A stretch of 64,000 nucleotides of DNA from Apostichopus japonicus (taxonomy: Eukaryota > Echinodermata > Holothuroidea > Aspidochirotida > Stichopodidae): contig NC_092562.1 in assembly GCF_037975245.1 (NCBI RefSeq), positions 24,691,554 through 24,755,553 of the forward strand. The letters are read 5' to 3'. The notes below the pieces were generated by a model. That model was not told the origin of the DNA and made no database searches. It saw only the letters and a program-made list of their open reading frames with translations. The position numbers and the translations under genes were made by a program. Below, piece by piece: positions 12,222 to 27,200 of the stretch (position 1 is its first letter; every line of letters begins with the position of its first letter).

Positions 12222-15200
12222 TCATCTCCTGTAGTAGTGCATGGCCTGTCTCGGGGAAACCCTGCCTCTACTGCCACCAGAACTTCTCCTGTTATTCTCA
12301 TTCCACGAACCTCCTCCCTGTCAATTCAAAATCATATCAAAGACGGGACTGAATTTATGAAAACCTGTCTGGGATGTCGATGATCAGAAAACAAGTGGTG
12401 TAGCAAGATAATCTTAATGAGACCTAAATGTCGCACCCACAACGTATTATGCATTCACACAAAACTCGACGAACACGCAGACTGTGTACTTACGCTACGC
12501 CTGTCTCTGTCTTTGCCCCTGTCACGGTCTCGGTCCTTGTCTCTCCTGTCGTGGTCTCGGACCCTCTCCCTGTCACGCTCCCTGCCCCTGTCACGCTCCC
12601 GTTCCCTTTCACGGCCACTGCGGGACATGAGATGGTAGTCTCTGCGGTGGGTGGAGTAACCGCCGTGCGGTGGTGGCATGCCGCGAGACGGTGGAGGATA
12701 CCCTGGTGGCAGGCCCCCTGGCATGTTGGGGTCATATGAGAAGCCCTGAAGAACAAGTCATGTGAAACGTGACCAAAATTTCTTGGCTGATAAAATCATA
12801 TGCTAACTTTTATAACAAATATTGTTTCAGACATAATGTCTGTACATAAAAAGGTATTTTGCTATCTACAGACAAGTTGGTAATACTTTTCTGAAAGTTG
12901 GATAAGAGGGGGAAGGTGGGGGGGGGGGCCTGATCATGGTATGAACTATGGCAGGGTTTCCTAACCCATATTCTGTCAGTGTGTATGTGTTACATGTGTA
13001 ACGTATGTATGTTCTACATGTGTATGTGTAACTGTGTGTTACTTTGTATGTTTACATGTGTATATGTTACATTGTATGAGTTACATGTGTATGTTTACAT
13101 CTTTACATGTGTATATATGTTACATACATGTGTATGCAAATATGTATGTGATGCATGTGTGTTACGTATGTGTTCCGTGTATTACATGTTCTGTGTGTGA
13201 CATGTGTATATATGTACCATACATGTGTATGTAAATATGTATGTGATGCATGTGTGTTAAGTATGTGTTCCGTGTATTACATGTTCTGTGTGTGACATGT
13301 GTATATATGTAACATACATGTGTATGTAAATATGTATGTGATGCATGTGTGTTACGTATGTGTTCCGTGTATTACATGTTCTGTGTGTGACATGTGTATA
13401 TATGTAACATACATGTGTATGTAAATATGTATGTGATGCATGTGTGTTACGTATGTGTTCCGTGTATTACATGTTCTGTGTGTGACATGTGTATATATGT
13501 AACATACATGTGTATGTAAATATGTATGTGATGCATGTGTGTTACGTATGTGTTCTGTGTATTACATGTTCTGTGTGTGACATGTGTATATATGTAACAT
13601 ACATGTGTATGTAAATATGTATGTGATGCATGTGTGTTACGTATGTGTTCCGTGTGTTACATGTTCTGTGTGTTACATGTGTATGTGTTACATGTGTGTT
13701 CCTTATGTATGTATACGTGTTTGTGTTACATGTGTTACGTATGTGTGTTACATATGTGCTATGTGTGTCTGTGCCAGCTAATGTATTTAAATGTTCATTT
13801 CTTTCCTACTTCTTATGAGGGTATCCCTTACTTGCCCACGCTACTTAGAGAGGTCTACAATGCCTGTAAGGATATAGCAAAGCAGCCCATTTGCCTTTAA
13901 TTAAGCTGGTTCAAGTTTTCAGTGTTATTTGTTTATACCATTAAACATTCCCCAAAAACAACATCTCACATTAAACTGGTTTAAAGCAATAAAAACAATA
14001 CAAAAGTATGGTAGCAGACAACATGATGATTTCCACAGTAATTTCCTTTCATATCAAAGCTTTTTCTTTACATATATGACAAGAGCTCATTGACTAATTC
14101 CTCCCATACGATTCGGCATCAAGGAACTCTTTAAAATGGACACCAGAGTCCAAGATTTCAGGAATATAAAAGTTTGTGCAAGTCCCAGTTGCATTTCTTT
14201 CTCCATTGAGATAAAATACTGCAGTTTCATTTCATGTTTTATTTGGAAGAGTGCTTCATGTTTTTGTTTTTCTATAAAGTTGTAATGCATACACGCAGCT
14301 TTGGAAAACTTAATTCATGTTATTTGGCGTCGCTAAGGTGTGACCTACTGACTTCCTTTAAACAATTATTTCACCTACAGTACCACAGAGGTCTTCACCT
14401 GAATTAGTGAAAAAACGACAAACGATATAGACCATCTGATGTGTCGTGAAGAAGGTACCCAATCTACTTATCCATTTCAAACGAATAAAATCTTGGCAAC
14501 TGAAGGAGAGCAATTTTGATGGGGAGTTTTACTTGCTCCATATTAAACATATTTTTAAAGCTTATATTTTATCCAACTTAAATGATATGTGATAAATGCT
14601 AACATGAAAAACTGTGTCTGGGCAAGAAACCAATGTGAAAGAACATCAAGTTACTCCCTCACAAAACCTTTAACCAGGTTGGGAAAAACTCTGGGAGTAC
14701 GGGCTAACTTTGTACAATTGCAATCTTATTATGAGGAACGGTAGCTAGGTAACTGGAGAGAAATGAAGACCGAGCATCATAAACCTGCCTTATTTAAAAC
14801 CGTGAGACTTTTTTCACTCTCCCATCAAAAAATGATGCATTTCTTAATGCAGCATCTCAGTCCCCTGTTTTAGGGAACAGACCTGAAGCTGGGTACCTCA
14901 TAAGAGACAGCACTTGATGAGAATTATGTCGGTAAAGCAGGTGAGTTTGGTGGAATTTCCACGAGCGAGTCGTGCACCCCACGAAATGGCTTCACACCTC
15001 ATCGAGAGATGACCCTCGTACGAGGTCACAGTTTGCAACTTTTTTGTCTTTTTTTGTCAAGACAAACCACTTTCTTTCACAGAATGAAGTGAAGGAAAAA
15101 TAAGGCTCTGGAGTGAGTTACAGAGCTCGGGTTTCGATCTAAAGAAGAGACTCACCGAACGAGATGAGTACATTGGCGGGGGCGGAAGGGGTAGCTGGGT

Positions 15201-18200
15201 GTGTTGGTGAGCCTGATATTCCCTGATGTAATCACCATAAGACTGCAAGAGACAAATTTAGAGAAAACAAAACACTGTTTTTAGGATTCGACTAAATCGA
15301 CTTTCGGAAAAACGCTAGACTTACTGGCTGGATTGGAGGGGTGGGAAACTGGGCCAGCCTCTTTTGCAGGTACTCTGCTGGCCAGGGCCTCCAGCCTGAG
15401 AGGGGCTGAAATGAGTGAATGGTGGTGGAGGGAGTAGAAGAGTGGTGCAGAAAAAGAAAAATTGCGAAAGTGAAAATGTGATCGCCAATAGACGACATAT
15501 GAGAGCGACAGAAAACATGAAAAGCTTATTCTGTATGACAATGGAAGGTTCTTCTTCACACCTTAAAGTATACAATCTGAAAGGGACAACAAAATGGGCA
15601 TTGGGCAAAGGGCTTGATATAAAGTTTAGAAGACAAAACCAAAAATGTCTCAATAATTACATCGCAGTCGGTTAGACTCAAAATGGCGACGATATTTTCA
15701 AGGCTTCATGGCACATTTTGCCCTTGGAACAGGATTTCATCTTTCATTATTCTAATGTCCCATTTTTGATTTTGGTAGGGGGGGGGGGGTGAGGTGGGAC
15801 AGGAAGGTTGCATAACAGCAATTAATAGCATTATTTGTCATTACTTTATATCAAGCCCTTGCTCTATGTATAGAATTACAATAAGCCATTTGAATGATGT
15901 GTTGCACATGGGAACCACTTCTACAGATTTGAGACCACACATAACAGTGAAGCTAGATAATTGAAAAGATTTGGTATAAGAAGCAAGTGAGGGGGGAAAA
16001 AAACAAGAAAAAAAAAACAAATAAACCACCAGCGATGATGAGGAAGAGTGAAAAGTCAATCAAAGGTAAGTCTTAAAAAGTGATAAACTAAGTATATCTA
16101 CTATATATGGTCCATTGCCTCTAACCCTACCACCCTCCCCTAACCCCCTCCTCCCTCCCCCAGCTCATTCAACCCCTAAAAAGTGACCAAATTAAATAGG
16201 GAAAGGCTAGAAATCAAGGGTGAAAGAAAACCACCACACACAATCTTCTTGAGGTGCATATTACTAGGCCCATAACTAAATTGTTTGAAACGCAAAGGTG
16301 GTCGATATTTGCCTCATTACTTCACCGCATGGGTTAGTAGGACCTTCCCACCTTTAAGATGGCTACCACATGATCTTTGAGGACATTGCATTGCTAATAT
16401 TACAGTGAGATTACACCACCCTGCACACTCTCTGCAGTGATGATCACCTGATCACCTGCCAGTTTTAACTGGAAACATTGTCACTCCTCAAAGTTGGATA
16501 TAAATGTTTTTAAGATCCTTTCTCAGTATTAAAAGGCCTTGATAGGTATGTAGGGAGGAGGGAACATGATGTGTACTGTGGCTGCATACTGTGAAGTACA
16601 GGGACTTTCCACAACAGATATCCCCAATAATAGATACATCTCCTGAACTGTCTTGAGACACATCATCTTTAAACCAGATATGCATATTAAGCCCCTTGTT
16701 TTTCTTCTGAACTGATCAACCATTTGCAACCATCATAGGATCTTTTTGTGTTTGAGAATTGTAAAACAGCACGTAGGTCATACCAGTATAACTAAAAGTT
16801 GTATTAGTTTACCCTGATTATTCAAGAAAATGTTCAAGAAAAATGAAAAGTTTTTCTTTTGAACTATGAAGGTTTTATTTTGTTTAGACTATTTGCAATG
16901 GACGATGTGGACTTCCAAGAACCAATGCAAAAATTTCATTAAAATGGACAGGTTGTACCTTGCGCGACCTTAAAAGCATAGCTTATATGACAGGACTTTT
17001 CTAAAGTGTAAAGAAAAACTGCTATAAAATAGGGCATGCATCATGATGAATGGGGGAAGCGGGCAACAGGAAAAATGTTTCATTTCAAACCCATCACCTT
17101 AGTGATGGTATTTACTGGTCGTGTACTGACCAATCATATAAGGAGGATGACGATGATACTTCCTTATTGGTTAGAAGACAATAAAACACATTAACACACG
17201 GAGTAAAGACTTACCCCGCTCACTAGCACATCTCGTGGGTTGTCTTGGCCGTGCATTAAAGGTGGTGGGGGTCTGTAGAAATGAACCATTAAGACAGACT
17301 TAGACAAGTAGTTTACAAAACATGTATACTACTCCTTACCAAACTTACTCACTTACTGTAGATACACATGACTAGAAATAATAGGGTATGATATCACTGC
17401 TTTCAACAAGGCAGGATCCAAATTTGCATTTCTGAGTAGGGTAAGGTGAATAACAAGTTTGTCATAATCAGCCAAGATTTTCCCATTTAATGTCACAACA
17501 ACCAATTGCATATCAAGGATAGTAGTGAAAGGTTAGAGTAGATCAATCACATTCTAGTGAGAAAAAAAGAAGAGCTCAATTCAAATTCACACAAATTTTT
17601 TCTCATTGCCAGGAGGCACCGACCCCCTCCTCCCATTTTTGGTTATGCTAATAAATTTGACATAACTTGTTGAATATTCACAATGTGTAATCAATGTGAG
17701 TAGCTACAGTTATAATGTGCCGATCATGATTGCCGACCAATTTCGGAAAAAACAGCTGCAGCAGTGAAATTATGCTAATGGAGGGTACAAATATACAGTT
17801 CAATAGTAAATACCCCGGTGATCAAACATACAGACTAGGGCTCAAGAGGTATCGGCCATTTTGACGTCCCACTAGCATACAGGGTGCCTAATACTAAATG
17901 ACAGTGTGTTTCAAGTTTGAAAAGACAACATATGCAATGCAACATTCCTAACATGTTTTTTAAAGATTCTAAAGAGATATATCGGAATATGGATCTCACC
18001 TCATTCGCTTGGATGGTCTATCTCCTCCTCTGAGACCTGAAAAGTAGAATCATACATACTGAGGCTTAATTCAACTGAACTGTCATTCCAAACTTGAAAC
18101 AAAGAAATCATGTTTTCTTCAACATGCTATATATATCTATATAACCTACTCTGAGGTACCATTTCTGGTCACATCAAAATAAAGGGTTGACTTTGAAGAA

Positions 18201-21200
18201 ACTCTGCCGTCCTTGGAGCACCCTGGAATCAAGTTGTCCGAGTGGCCGGCAAAGTATGTTTTCCAAAACATTAAATGCATGATAAACAGCTTATTGCTTT
18301 ATACTTAAAAATAATGGTTTGTACTTCAAGAACCTCCAAGGATTTTGGTTTACCCACATGAAGTCTTTGGCATCAACCAAAATAAAAAAATAAACCACCA
18401 TCATCAATTCATATGCAAACATCAAATCATATTTAATTAGCAATAACTACGACATAATGAAAGTTGGCTCTTCAATGTAAAATAATGAAACACCATCACT
18501 TCATTATGTATACCAGCAAAGAAAACATGTTTAAAACAGTGTTTCAAACAAGAACAAGTGTTTAAACAGTGTTTTAAAACAGGAACAAGTGTTGAAAACA
18601 GTTGAAGTATGGCTGTGGGGTACTGTATGGTAGGAAAACGTTTCATTACTGTACAAGTTTTAGAGGTTAACAGGACACTGTTCCTCTGCAATACGTTGCA
18701 TTAAAATTGAGGAGAAAAGTACAAACCCCCAGATCTAGGATCCATCCTACGCTTGCCTCTGTCGAGAAACAGGGGCGGTCCTCTCTGGGGTGGGGGAGCT
18801 GGTGGGCGTCGTTGTCTCTGCTGGTTGCTGTGGATATTTCATTACAAAATCAAATCAATCATATTTTACTCAGGTTATTGGATTGTGAGGTCCATGCATA
18901 AATTATAAAATTAAAAAAAACATTTAACATCTTTAGTGATTGATGTGTTATAGCACAGTACAAGGTCAACCATGAGAGGAATGGTCAGAGACGAAGACTT
19001 TGAAGGTGGCAAAACTTGCTGATGCTGGATAAAATCGATACTTCATGCATTGGTTTATCAATGTTTAAAACAACATGAATACTTTAAAGCAAATGCCAGA
19101 AGACATGCAACTCACTAATGGTGTTGTTTTCACCATGGACAGATGTTGGTTTTGGTATACAAGCATTTTTGTCTGCAAAGCACAAATAGATAAACTTGAG
19201 GCAGTCTCCTTCAACAATGCCATAGGCCTTTGACAGGGTTTCAAGAGTATTGGCAAAACGTTTCGTCTCCCAGAGAAAGGGACAATTTTATGCCTCACTG
19301 ATCTGCAGACCGTACCATTAGTCAGGCCTGTAGGTTTTTTCATATTTTGAATCCAGATGTAAAACCAACACATTCTTCTTAAAATGGAAAGTACTAACTT
19401 GGGTTAGAGTTTTCAGCTTTTGAATTACCAGCCGCCCTCTCTTTCCCACATCTTTTGCAAAGTTGGGCCCACTACAGGCACAAACACACTATGCAGTCAT
19501 TACTCAGTACTGTTGTTGACGAAACTGAACTACCTTTAGGATGTTTCCCTCATCCTTTTACATGTGGATACTAATAAAATTTCATGACCAGAGGTATTGA
19601 GAGACATCTAATGAAGTTGTCAATTGACAATTCTCACAGGGCAACAACTAAAATCTATAATGCCAACACACATGCTTTTACAACATGCGAGTCATGAGGT
19701 CCCCCCCCCCCTCCCGCCACAAAGTTGTAGCAAACTAACATGACTAACATGACTGTAATCTGCAGATTAGGTAAGGACTCTGTAATCTGAGGATTACCTA
19801 ATATCCGTGATCTGAGGCATTTTTATTACGACCTAGCAGCACCTTCATCTCCATTTTCTGTTCCCCCGTGCAACAGTAGAAGCACCCCCTCCCAGTCCCA
19901 ATGATGCTCCACGATACCATCTGACGGCACCATCATCCTCCCCTGTCCCAACACTCAATATGATATAACTTGCACATTTCTGACAACTTTACCTCATCAA
20001 CGTCACCATGTTATCTTAACAACATACCACTATTTCAGCACCAGAACCATCTTTTCTTTTCTTGTTAACTGTTCTCAGTGTCTAAGTGAGTCCTATCATA
20101 TATCAGTCCCTTTTTCAAGTCAAACCTTCACAGATAACAAAATGTCCAACTGGAGAAAGAATACCCTTCAGACAAAATCACAAATCCTGCTGAAAATATT
20201 CTGCTGAAAATAGTCTACACTGACCAATGGAAAGAGTTTCTCTTATTTTTCTTTCTTTCTCTTTTATGACGGTTTTACTAAGACTTGAAAGAGGTGTCCA
20301 TCGGATTCATTTGAAAATCCAAAGAATATAAAAAAGACAGTCTTTGTTGTCATGACACACACACCGTCCATAGGCAGCAAACATATTGGAAGGATCTCGC
20401 ATAACAGAAAACCGTCCAGATTTGGGAACAATAAAACACTTTTTAGATCCGATTTTAACATTAAGCATCTGAGTGGAATGGTCCATAAAAGAAAGAAAGT
20501 CTCTCCTTGTTGGATGCTGTGGGTATCACCTTGAAGACAAGGTACCACTTGGAGGACCAACCATTGAGATAACTCAAAAATCCATCAACGCTTTCACATC
20601 TCTGTTAACCTCTTCTTGCTTCACGTACTCATCCGAAATCAACTCTTTTTTCATCTCCAACTTTTCTTAATATCATTTCCAACAATGTCCATGTCGGAGC
20701 TTACCTTCTCAACCAAAAATAGATGATGATTTTTTTTTTATAATAATTGTCCCACATTCCACCATTTCGGGGGGGAAAAGCTTGACCCCGGTTCGACAAC
20801 ACTCTTTTGACCGACAGAGGTTGACGTGACTTTACTTTGGCAGAGCCATGTATCGGATAGTTCGTTAATTACGATATTGGTCCGTGACCTCAAACGACCT
20901 TTGCCCCACACATGTCAATTTTGTCAGGCAGCACCAGCCGGTACCGGCTGGGATTTAGTCCTGTGGGGGTAGACGTAATATATATTGGACGACACGCTGA
21001 TAACGTTTGAGTTTGAGCCTACATCTGCCTCACCACTGAAGGGGAAAATAAAAATGCTGTTATACTCTACATTAAGGTGTACTGTGCTTCCTTTTCTTCA
21101 GTAACCAGGGTTTTGGAGAAACACCCCAACTCCCTCCCCCCTCACCCACCATCTCGGCAACCCCCTCCCAATTATACTGCTAGGACAAACAGAGATCACA

Positions 21201-24200
21201 TTCAGGCTTGTATAACTGAAATATATCAAAATCAGCACCATTTTGGATTCTAACTTTTAGGTTGTCATGGAAAGCTAATCTTGCACAATTCATCTTCAAC
21301 TATTAACTGAATCCCACATGACGCCTTTCCCCTTGGACGTGGAGCCTCTACTATTCCATTCCCCCCCCAATTCCCTCCCCCTCCCCTATATCAAACATCC
21401 TCTCCTACCATCTGTGATCACAAAGGGACACCGCAATGCAGCCTTTCCATTGTGAGTGCACACACTGCAGCTCGAGAGGAAACCACATTTTGACTTCGCT
21501 ATCACAAACAAAATTTCGTGACTATGTATCAGCGTTTCCGAAGCTTAGCACATGAGAAGTAGTTCTCTTGACTCTGCGCTGCTAACCTTAGAGGTTCCCT
21601 CCTTCGGAACGCTTCCTCCCGGCGACGGCGACGGGCGTCCCTAAGGATCTCGATCACGTTGATGTGTTCGTCTTGCGGAAACAGTCGACAGAGGGCCTCG
21701 CCGGTGTTCGGGTCTACTTCCTGCGGCGTCGGAACAGGAAGAGAGAGAAGAAGATGAGTGAAAATGTCGCCAATCTCAGCTGACAGGACTTAAAATAAAA
21801 ATGACTTCCACCTTTTCTTCTGGTCCATTTTCAAAATGTAAACATGAAGAGAATGCTAAGAGGAGTATTAAAGTGGTAAAGACTGCTCCTCTGGTCTCTC
21901 TACTAATAACGGAATGAGATCGATTGATATCTAGCATAGCGAATTAACTCCTAGCATATTCGCCCCAAATTATACCGTCTTATTTTTCCTCATTGTATGC
22001 TACATTTTCTTGCTAACATTATCAATAAGAGGAGACTAAAAGACCAAAAATGACGAGATAATTATTTACCTGTCCGTCTCGTCCTATTTTGACCGGTTTG
22101 TTGTCATTCCATGCATTGTATAAATGAGCACAGTTAAGGAAAGATAGTTCATGTCTGAAAAAGTTGAAAACAAGGAAATGTTATTTAACAATGGACTCGA
22201 GGGAAACAAAAGTGACGGGAGAAACAGCAAAGTAGATATGCTTTAAATTATTCAATGTTTCAAGCTTAACAACTTGGCAATTCTGAAATGCAAGTGTCAT
22301 TACTACTCAACCAAAGACCGGCATACTGTGGGGAGGGGGGGTGGGGGAAGGGGGTGGGGGAGGTGGGAGAGAGAACCGACATTAAGCATTGTGGCAGTAC
22401 CCAAAAAAAACATTACAACTAACCCTCTTGATTTTGACAAATTATAACAAATGCCTAACTGCCATGTAGCAAGTTTAAACTTGAGAATTCAACCCTCTAA
22501 ATTGGCTCGGGTTAGCTCAACAACCTTGTGTAGGAACTGTATAGCTAAGGGTTTTCATGACCAATTGTCCATTATCCAGTACATTAACCAAGCCTAAGCA
22601 ACTGGGTGGAGATAAGATGATTTTATCTTTTCTTGAGAATTTGTAGAATTTTTACATCTGCAATACTATTAAAGAAGTTGTACAATACTGGCTAGGGAGG
22701 ATTTTGAACATACCTGGTGATCCAATCAACTTTAAAGACAGACCCCAACATCGATCTGTTCATACCAGTTGGCAGCACCCAGTTGACCTGAGGTCCATCT
22801 CGCCTGGATTCGGATCTGAGCCGGGCGAAACCTTCGCAGAAAAAAAAAAAAATAGTCTGATTATCGCTAGTGACGACGACAACAATGAATTATATTCAAG
22901 GACAAATTCTATTTCATCATAAATGCTCAAGACTTCTGACTGTAAAAGTACGTAAGAAAATAGGGTTCAAACTCTGTCAGGATTCCCATCATGGAAACAA
23001 ATTTAGGTAGCAATTAGCACCATACTTTTATACAGCAAAGCTATGTTGCTATTTTGCTCCTAATGATAATATTCATGAATAAAATATTAAAATTATTATA
23101 TATCATTTAAATTATTTGCAAAAATATTTCCTTTGCTCAAATGTAAGAGGTGGTGAGTTTCATCCACTGAAGTATTGGCTGGTGTTCATTTACTACAAAG
23201 AGATACTCCACAAATGTTGCAAAACAAGAACTTTCTTCTGTTCAGCTATTTTGGCCAGACACCCCCCTTACCCACTCTTACCCTGAAATTTTCCACTTTC
23301 CCTGACAGAAAATACCAGCAGGACGTGTCTACACTCTCTGTAGGCTTGGTTTAGACGCTGCTCGTTGTAAGGCAATGTAGACCAGACGCCCTGAAAGAAG
23401 AAAAGAGAGGGTTTATACATGCACCAATCGCTACATTGATGTCCATGTTAACATGTCATTGCAAACCCTATACACATAACGGAAGGTACACGCCAAACAC
23501 AAATTCCATCAGGACAGACACCACCCAGATCATTCCAAACACCAATTCCATCAGGAAAAACACCACCCAGATGATTCCAACACCAATTCCATCTAGACAG
23601 ACACCACTCAGATCAATCCAAACACCAATTCCATCGGGACAAACACCACCCAGATCATTCCAAAAACCAATTCCATCAGGACAGACACAACCCAGATGAT
23701 TCCAACACCAATTCCATCAGGACAGACACCACTCAGATCAATCCAAACACCAATTCCATCAGGAAAAACACAACCAGATCATTCCAAACACCAATTCCAT
23801 CAGTACAGACACCACCCAGATGATTCCAAACACCAATTCCATCAGGAAAACACCACCAGATCAATCCAACACCAATTCCATCAGGACAGACACCACTCAG
23901 ATCAATCCAAACACCAATTCCATCAGGAAAACACCACCCAGATTATTTCAAACACCAGTCCCATCAGATCAATCTAAGCACCAATTCCAGGATGCCTTTC
24001 ATGTCACTCCTGATACAAATTCTATCAGTATGGGCACCTCCCAGATCATTCTAATACCAATTCAATCAGGACAAACACCACCCCGATCATTCCAACACCA
24101 ATTCCATCAGAGCAGGCATCTTTGACATTATTACCGACATCTTTACTGACATCATTCCAGTCTGAGCTAATATATTCAAATCTGTAACCACAGTTTAAAA

Positions 24201-27200
24201 GTGTCACCTACCTTAACCTTAGCAAGGGATATATTTTCAAAGTTGTTGCTCTTGATCAAGAAGTACCTAGCATCTCGAAAAAGGTATTTCATCTTTGACT
24301 TTTGCTCTGTGAAATAAAAATTAATCAGAGAGAGAGACAGGGAGAGAGTAAGAGAGATGCCATTAAACTATTGATGGGAAGTACAATGGTGCACAGGGTA
24401 AAGCTAGATAAGTTTAACAGTTAAACGTCAAAACATCATGATGCTTTCTCATGCTACTGTTTAATAACTACAGAAACAAGTGATCAAAGAATATCAACAC
24501 AAGCATTGCAATCTTAAAAGCCTCAAATTGGGTCTCTGGAAATTTAATGCTACATGTAAATGGCCTTCCAAAGATGGGCAGGGGATACAGACACCAAAAG
24601 TTTGACGGTTTTGAAAATTTTCAAAAGATGATATTACCCCGTCTCCATGGAATGTATCTATGTCTGACCAATTTACAGTAGCTTACACAAAACCTGATAC
24701 GAAATTTAGCACTCCACCGACTTAAAATTGACACAATACCATTGCCACTATCTTAAACCACCTGTCAAATGACACTACAACACACTTTACCCTTGTAAGT
24801 GGTTGTCTTGCTCTCGCACAACTGGTACCTGTACAAAACCTATACGGCATGGAGGACTACACCTAATGAACAGTTTTACATCCAGAAACATTTAAAATCT
24901 GACATGATGCTTGGCTTTATAGTCGATGCTTTTCTTGAATTCAAAGACTTGAGAAAACTTCACCCACATTAACAAGATTCCAGTGAATGAGAAATAAGGT
25001 AGAACTTGTGCATAAGATGCGTTCAGAATGGAAGATTTGAAGGGTATAATTAGACGTTGACCCAGCAGGGGTGGGTCAGTTTTGTATCCATTACTGATTG
25101 GAGTATGGGTCAAAGAGGTGGGAAGTGAAATGACAACACACCACAGACAAGCATGCAATTATAATTCGCCATTTTTTTAAATAGCACAAATTTTTCTCTT
25201 TTTTCAGAAATTAAGCCTTTATTAGCAAAACCTGATGTTAGAGGTTTTTACTTTACTTTTTAAAACAATGGCAGGACGGTCATTAGATCTGCTAGATATT
25301 GATCTGACATTTTATTGGGTATAAGCTCTTTTGGAGAGTAAAACACTGAGCCATTTGTTGTGAATTGTGCATCTGTGTAACCAATCTAAAACAAGCACTA
25401 TTGACAATCATGGACATACTGTTACCAGGGAAAGGAAAGTAGGTGACGTACTTAGCTGTGACTCAAAGGATGACAAAATTAATCTCTAGGGTGAAGTTTT
25501 CTCACCTTTCATTTTCTCTGACGTTTCAGGTGCTGGTTCTCCTGTATAAAATGAAGATATTACGATTAATAGCAGATGACTATTGATTTGCTTTGGATAA
25601 CATCCAGTGCTAATGCAAGTGTCCTTAGTATTTTATTCATGAATGGGTTTTTACTTTCAGGCCATTTGTAAGTGATCCACTTTGGGGTTGATCATGTCAC
25701 TTCAGTTCTCCATTCCTCTCTAAATCAGTTATTATACATCAACTGCCTGAGCATCTCCATACCATGCACGGAGGCAGCTGCACCATTCATATGCTACACC
25801 ATTCAATTCATGTGCCCCACCATTGAATCCATGTACTGCACCATTGAATCCATGTGCCCCACCATTGAATCCATGTGCCACACCATTCAATTCATGTGCC
25901 GTACCATTCAATTCCGGTTACACCATTCAATTCATGTGCATTACCATTCAATTTCTATGCTACACCATTCACTTCATGTGGTGCACTATTCATAACATGT
26001 ACCGCACCATTCAATATATGCGGTGCACCATAAAGATCATGTACTGCACCATTATATATATGCGCTGCACCATAAAGAAGATCATGTACTGCACCATTAT
26101 TCATGTCTGGCAATACACCCATTTCAATAGCGCATTACACCATTGACTATCTAACTCCATCACTGCAGCACCCACATCTAACCTTACTGACTCCAATGAG
26201 AAGAAGAAGTGCATTGAAGCTGGGGTACATACCCGGTCCTGGGAGCGGTGGCGGTTCCTCCTTCTCTTCGTCCTTGTCAAATACAATCGGGGAATGATTT
26301 CGCTTTCTATTGCCATCTGAATCAGCTGCGTCTCCGTCCGGTGATTCCGTCGATTGGTCACCCTGATGATCTGTAAATGGGAAAGTCATTTAGGAAATTC
26401 AACCGTGAATCAGCTAAACCCGTAGTTTCTTCCCTCATACGATAGAGTTTGCCTCTTCTTTCGCAAGTGATGAAATGATTGCACAAATTATCCTACTGAA
26501 TGTTAATAATTAACAATGAAAGGTCAAGACTTTTAGGAGACATACAGACAATCCCTTCCCTACATTTCCATATTTTCACTTCTTTTCCTGCAGGTTAATA
26601 AAACCAAATATGACCAGAAGTTCTCCACAGACGGAGGGAGGGGAGGGGGGTATATGAGAAGTCCAGAGGAAATACGACGTGTAAAAGTGACTAAAAGGAA
26701 ATCAATTCACCAGTCTTTTTAGAGTCTGTTTTCTTTGGTTTCTCTTCAGACTGAACTCCACTCTTGCCGGCCTTCTCATCGTTTGACGATATGGATGACT
26801 GGCTGTCAAAGCTGCTGCTGCTGGCCTCGCTCCTCGTGTCGTAGCCTTCAAAGTTTTCCGGCAAGTCCTCGTCGCTGTCCTCTGAGACGGCGTTGGTAGT
26901 CGGATGAGTTCCAACCAGAGGTTCGCTGGTCTTGGCTTTGGTCTCTTCCTTTACTTTAGCTTTAAGGAAAGAGAGGAATACATAAAACCTAAATCCCAAA
27001 ATGCAGACTAGAGATTTTGCATGTGTAACTACTAGAAGCTCATATTAATAATGCTATACCATATTGCAGTAAATTCAGTTCTATTTCTGGAGGAAGTAGC
27101 CCTTTCTTCCATTGCTACTATACTTTATATGTGATCATACCTTGAGACAAGGTTCTCCACACCTAGCCTGCACATCCCAATTTATACTAGTTACTTTACA

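Noticed and set aside
13105-13680. Regularly spaced repeats that could suggest a CRISPR array
   Set aside because: The whole 95-bp unit repeats with no unique spacers, and the genome is eukaryotic.
12979-13900. Cys/Met/Tyr-rich open frames resembling a cysteine-rich secreted protein
   Set aside because: They arise from a 95-bp TGTA-rich minisatellite; all copies are intronic to YTHDC1.
23436-24125. Pro/Thr/Ser-rich repeat proteins on the plus strand
   Set aside because: The frames are created by a 42-bp intronic minisatellite and lie antisense inside YTHDC1.
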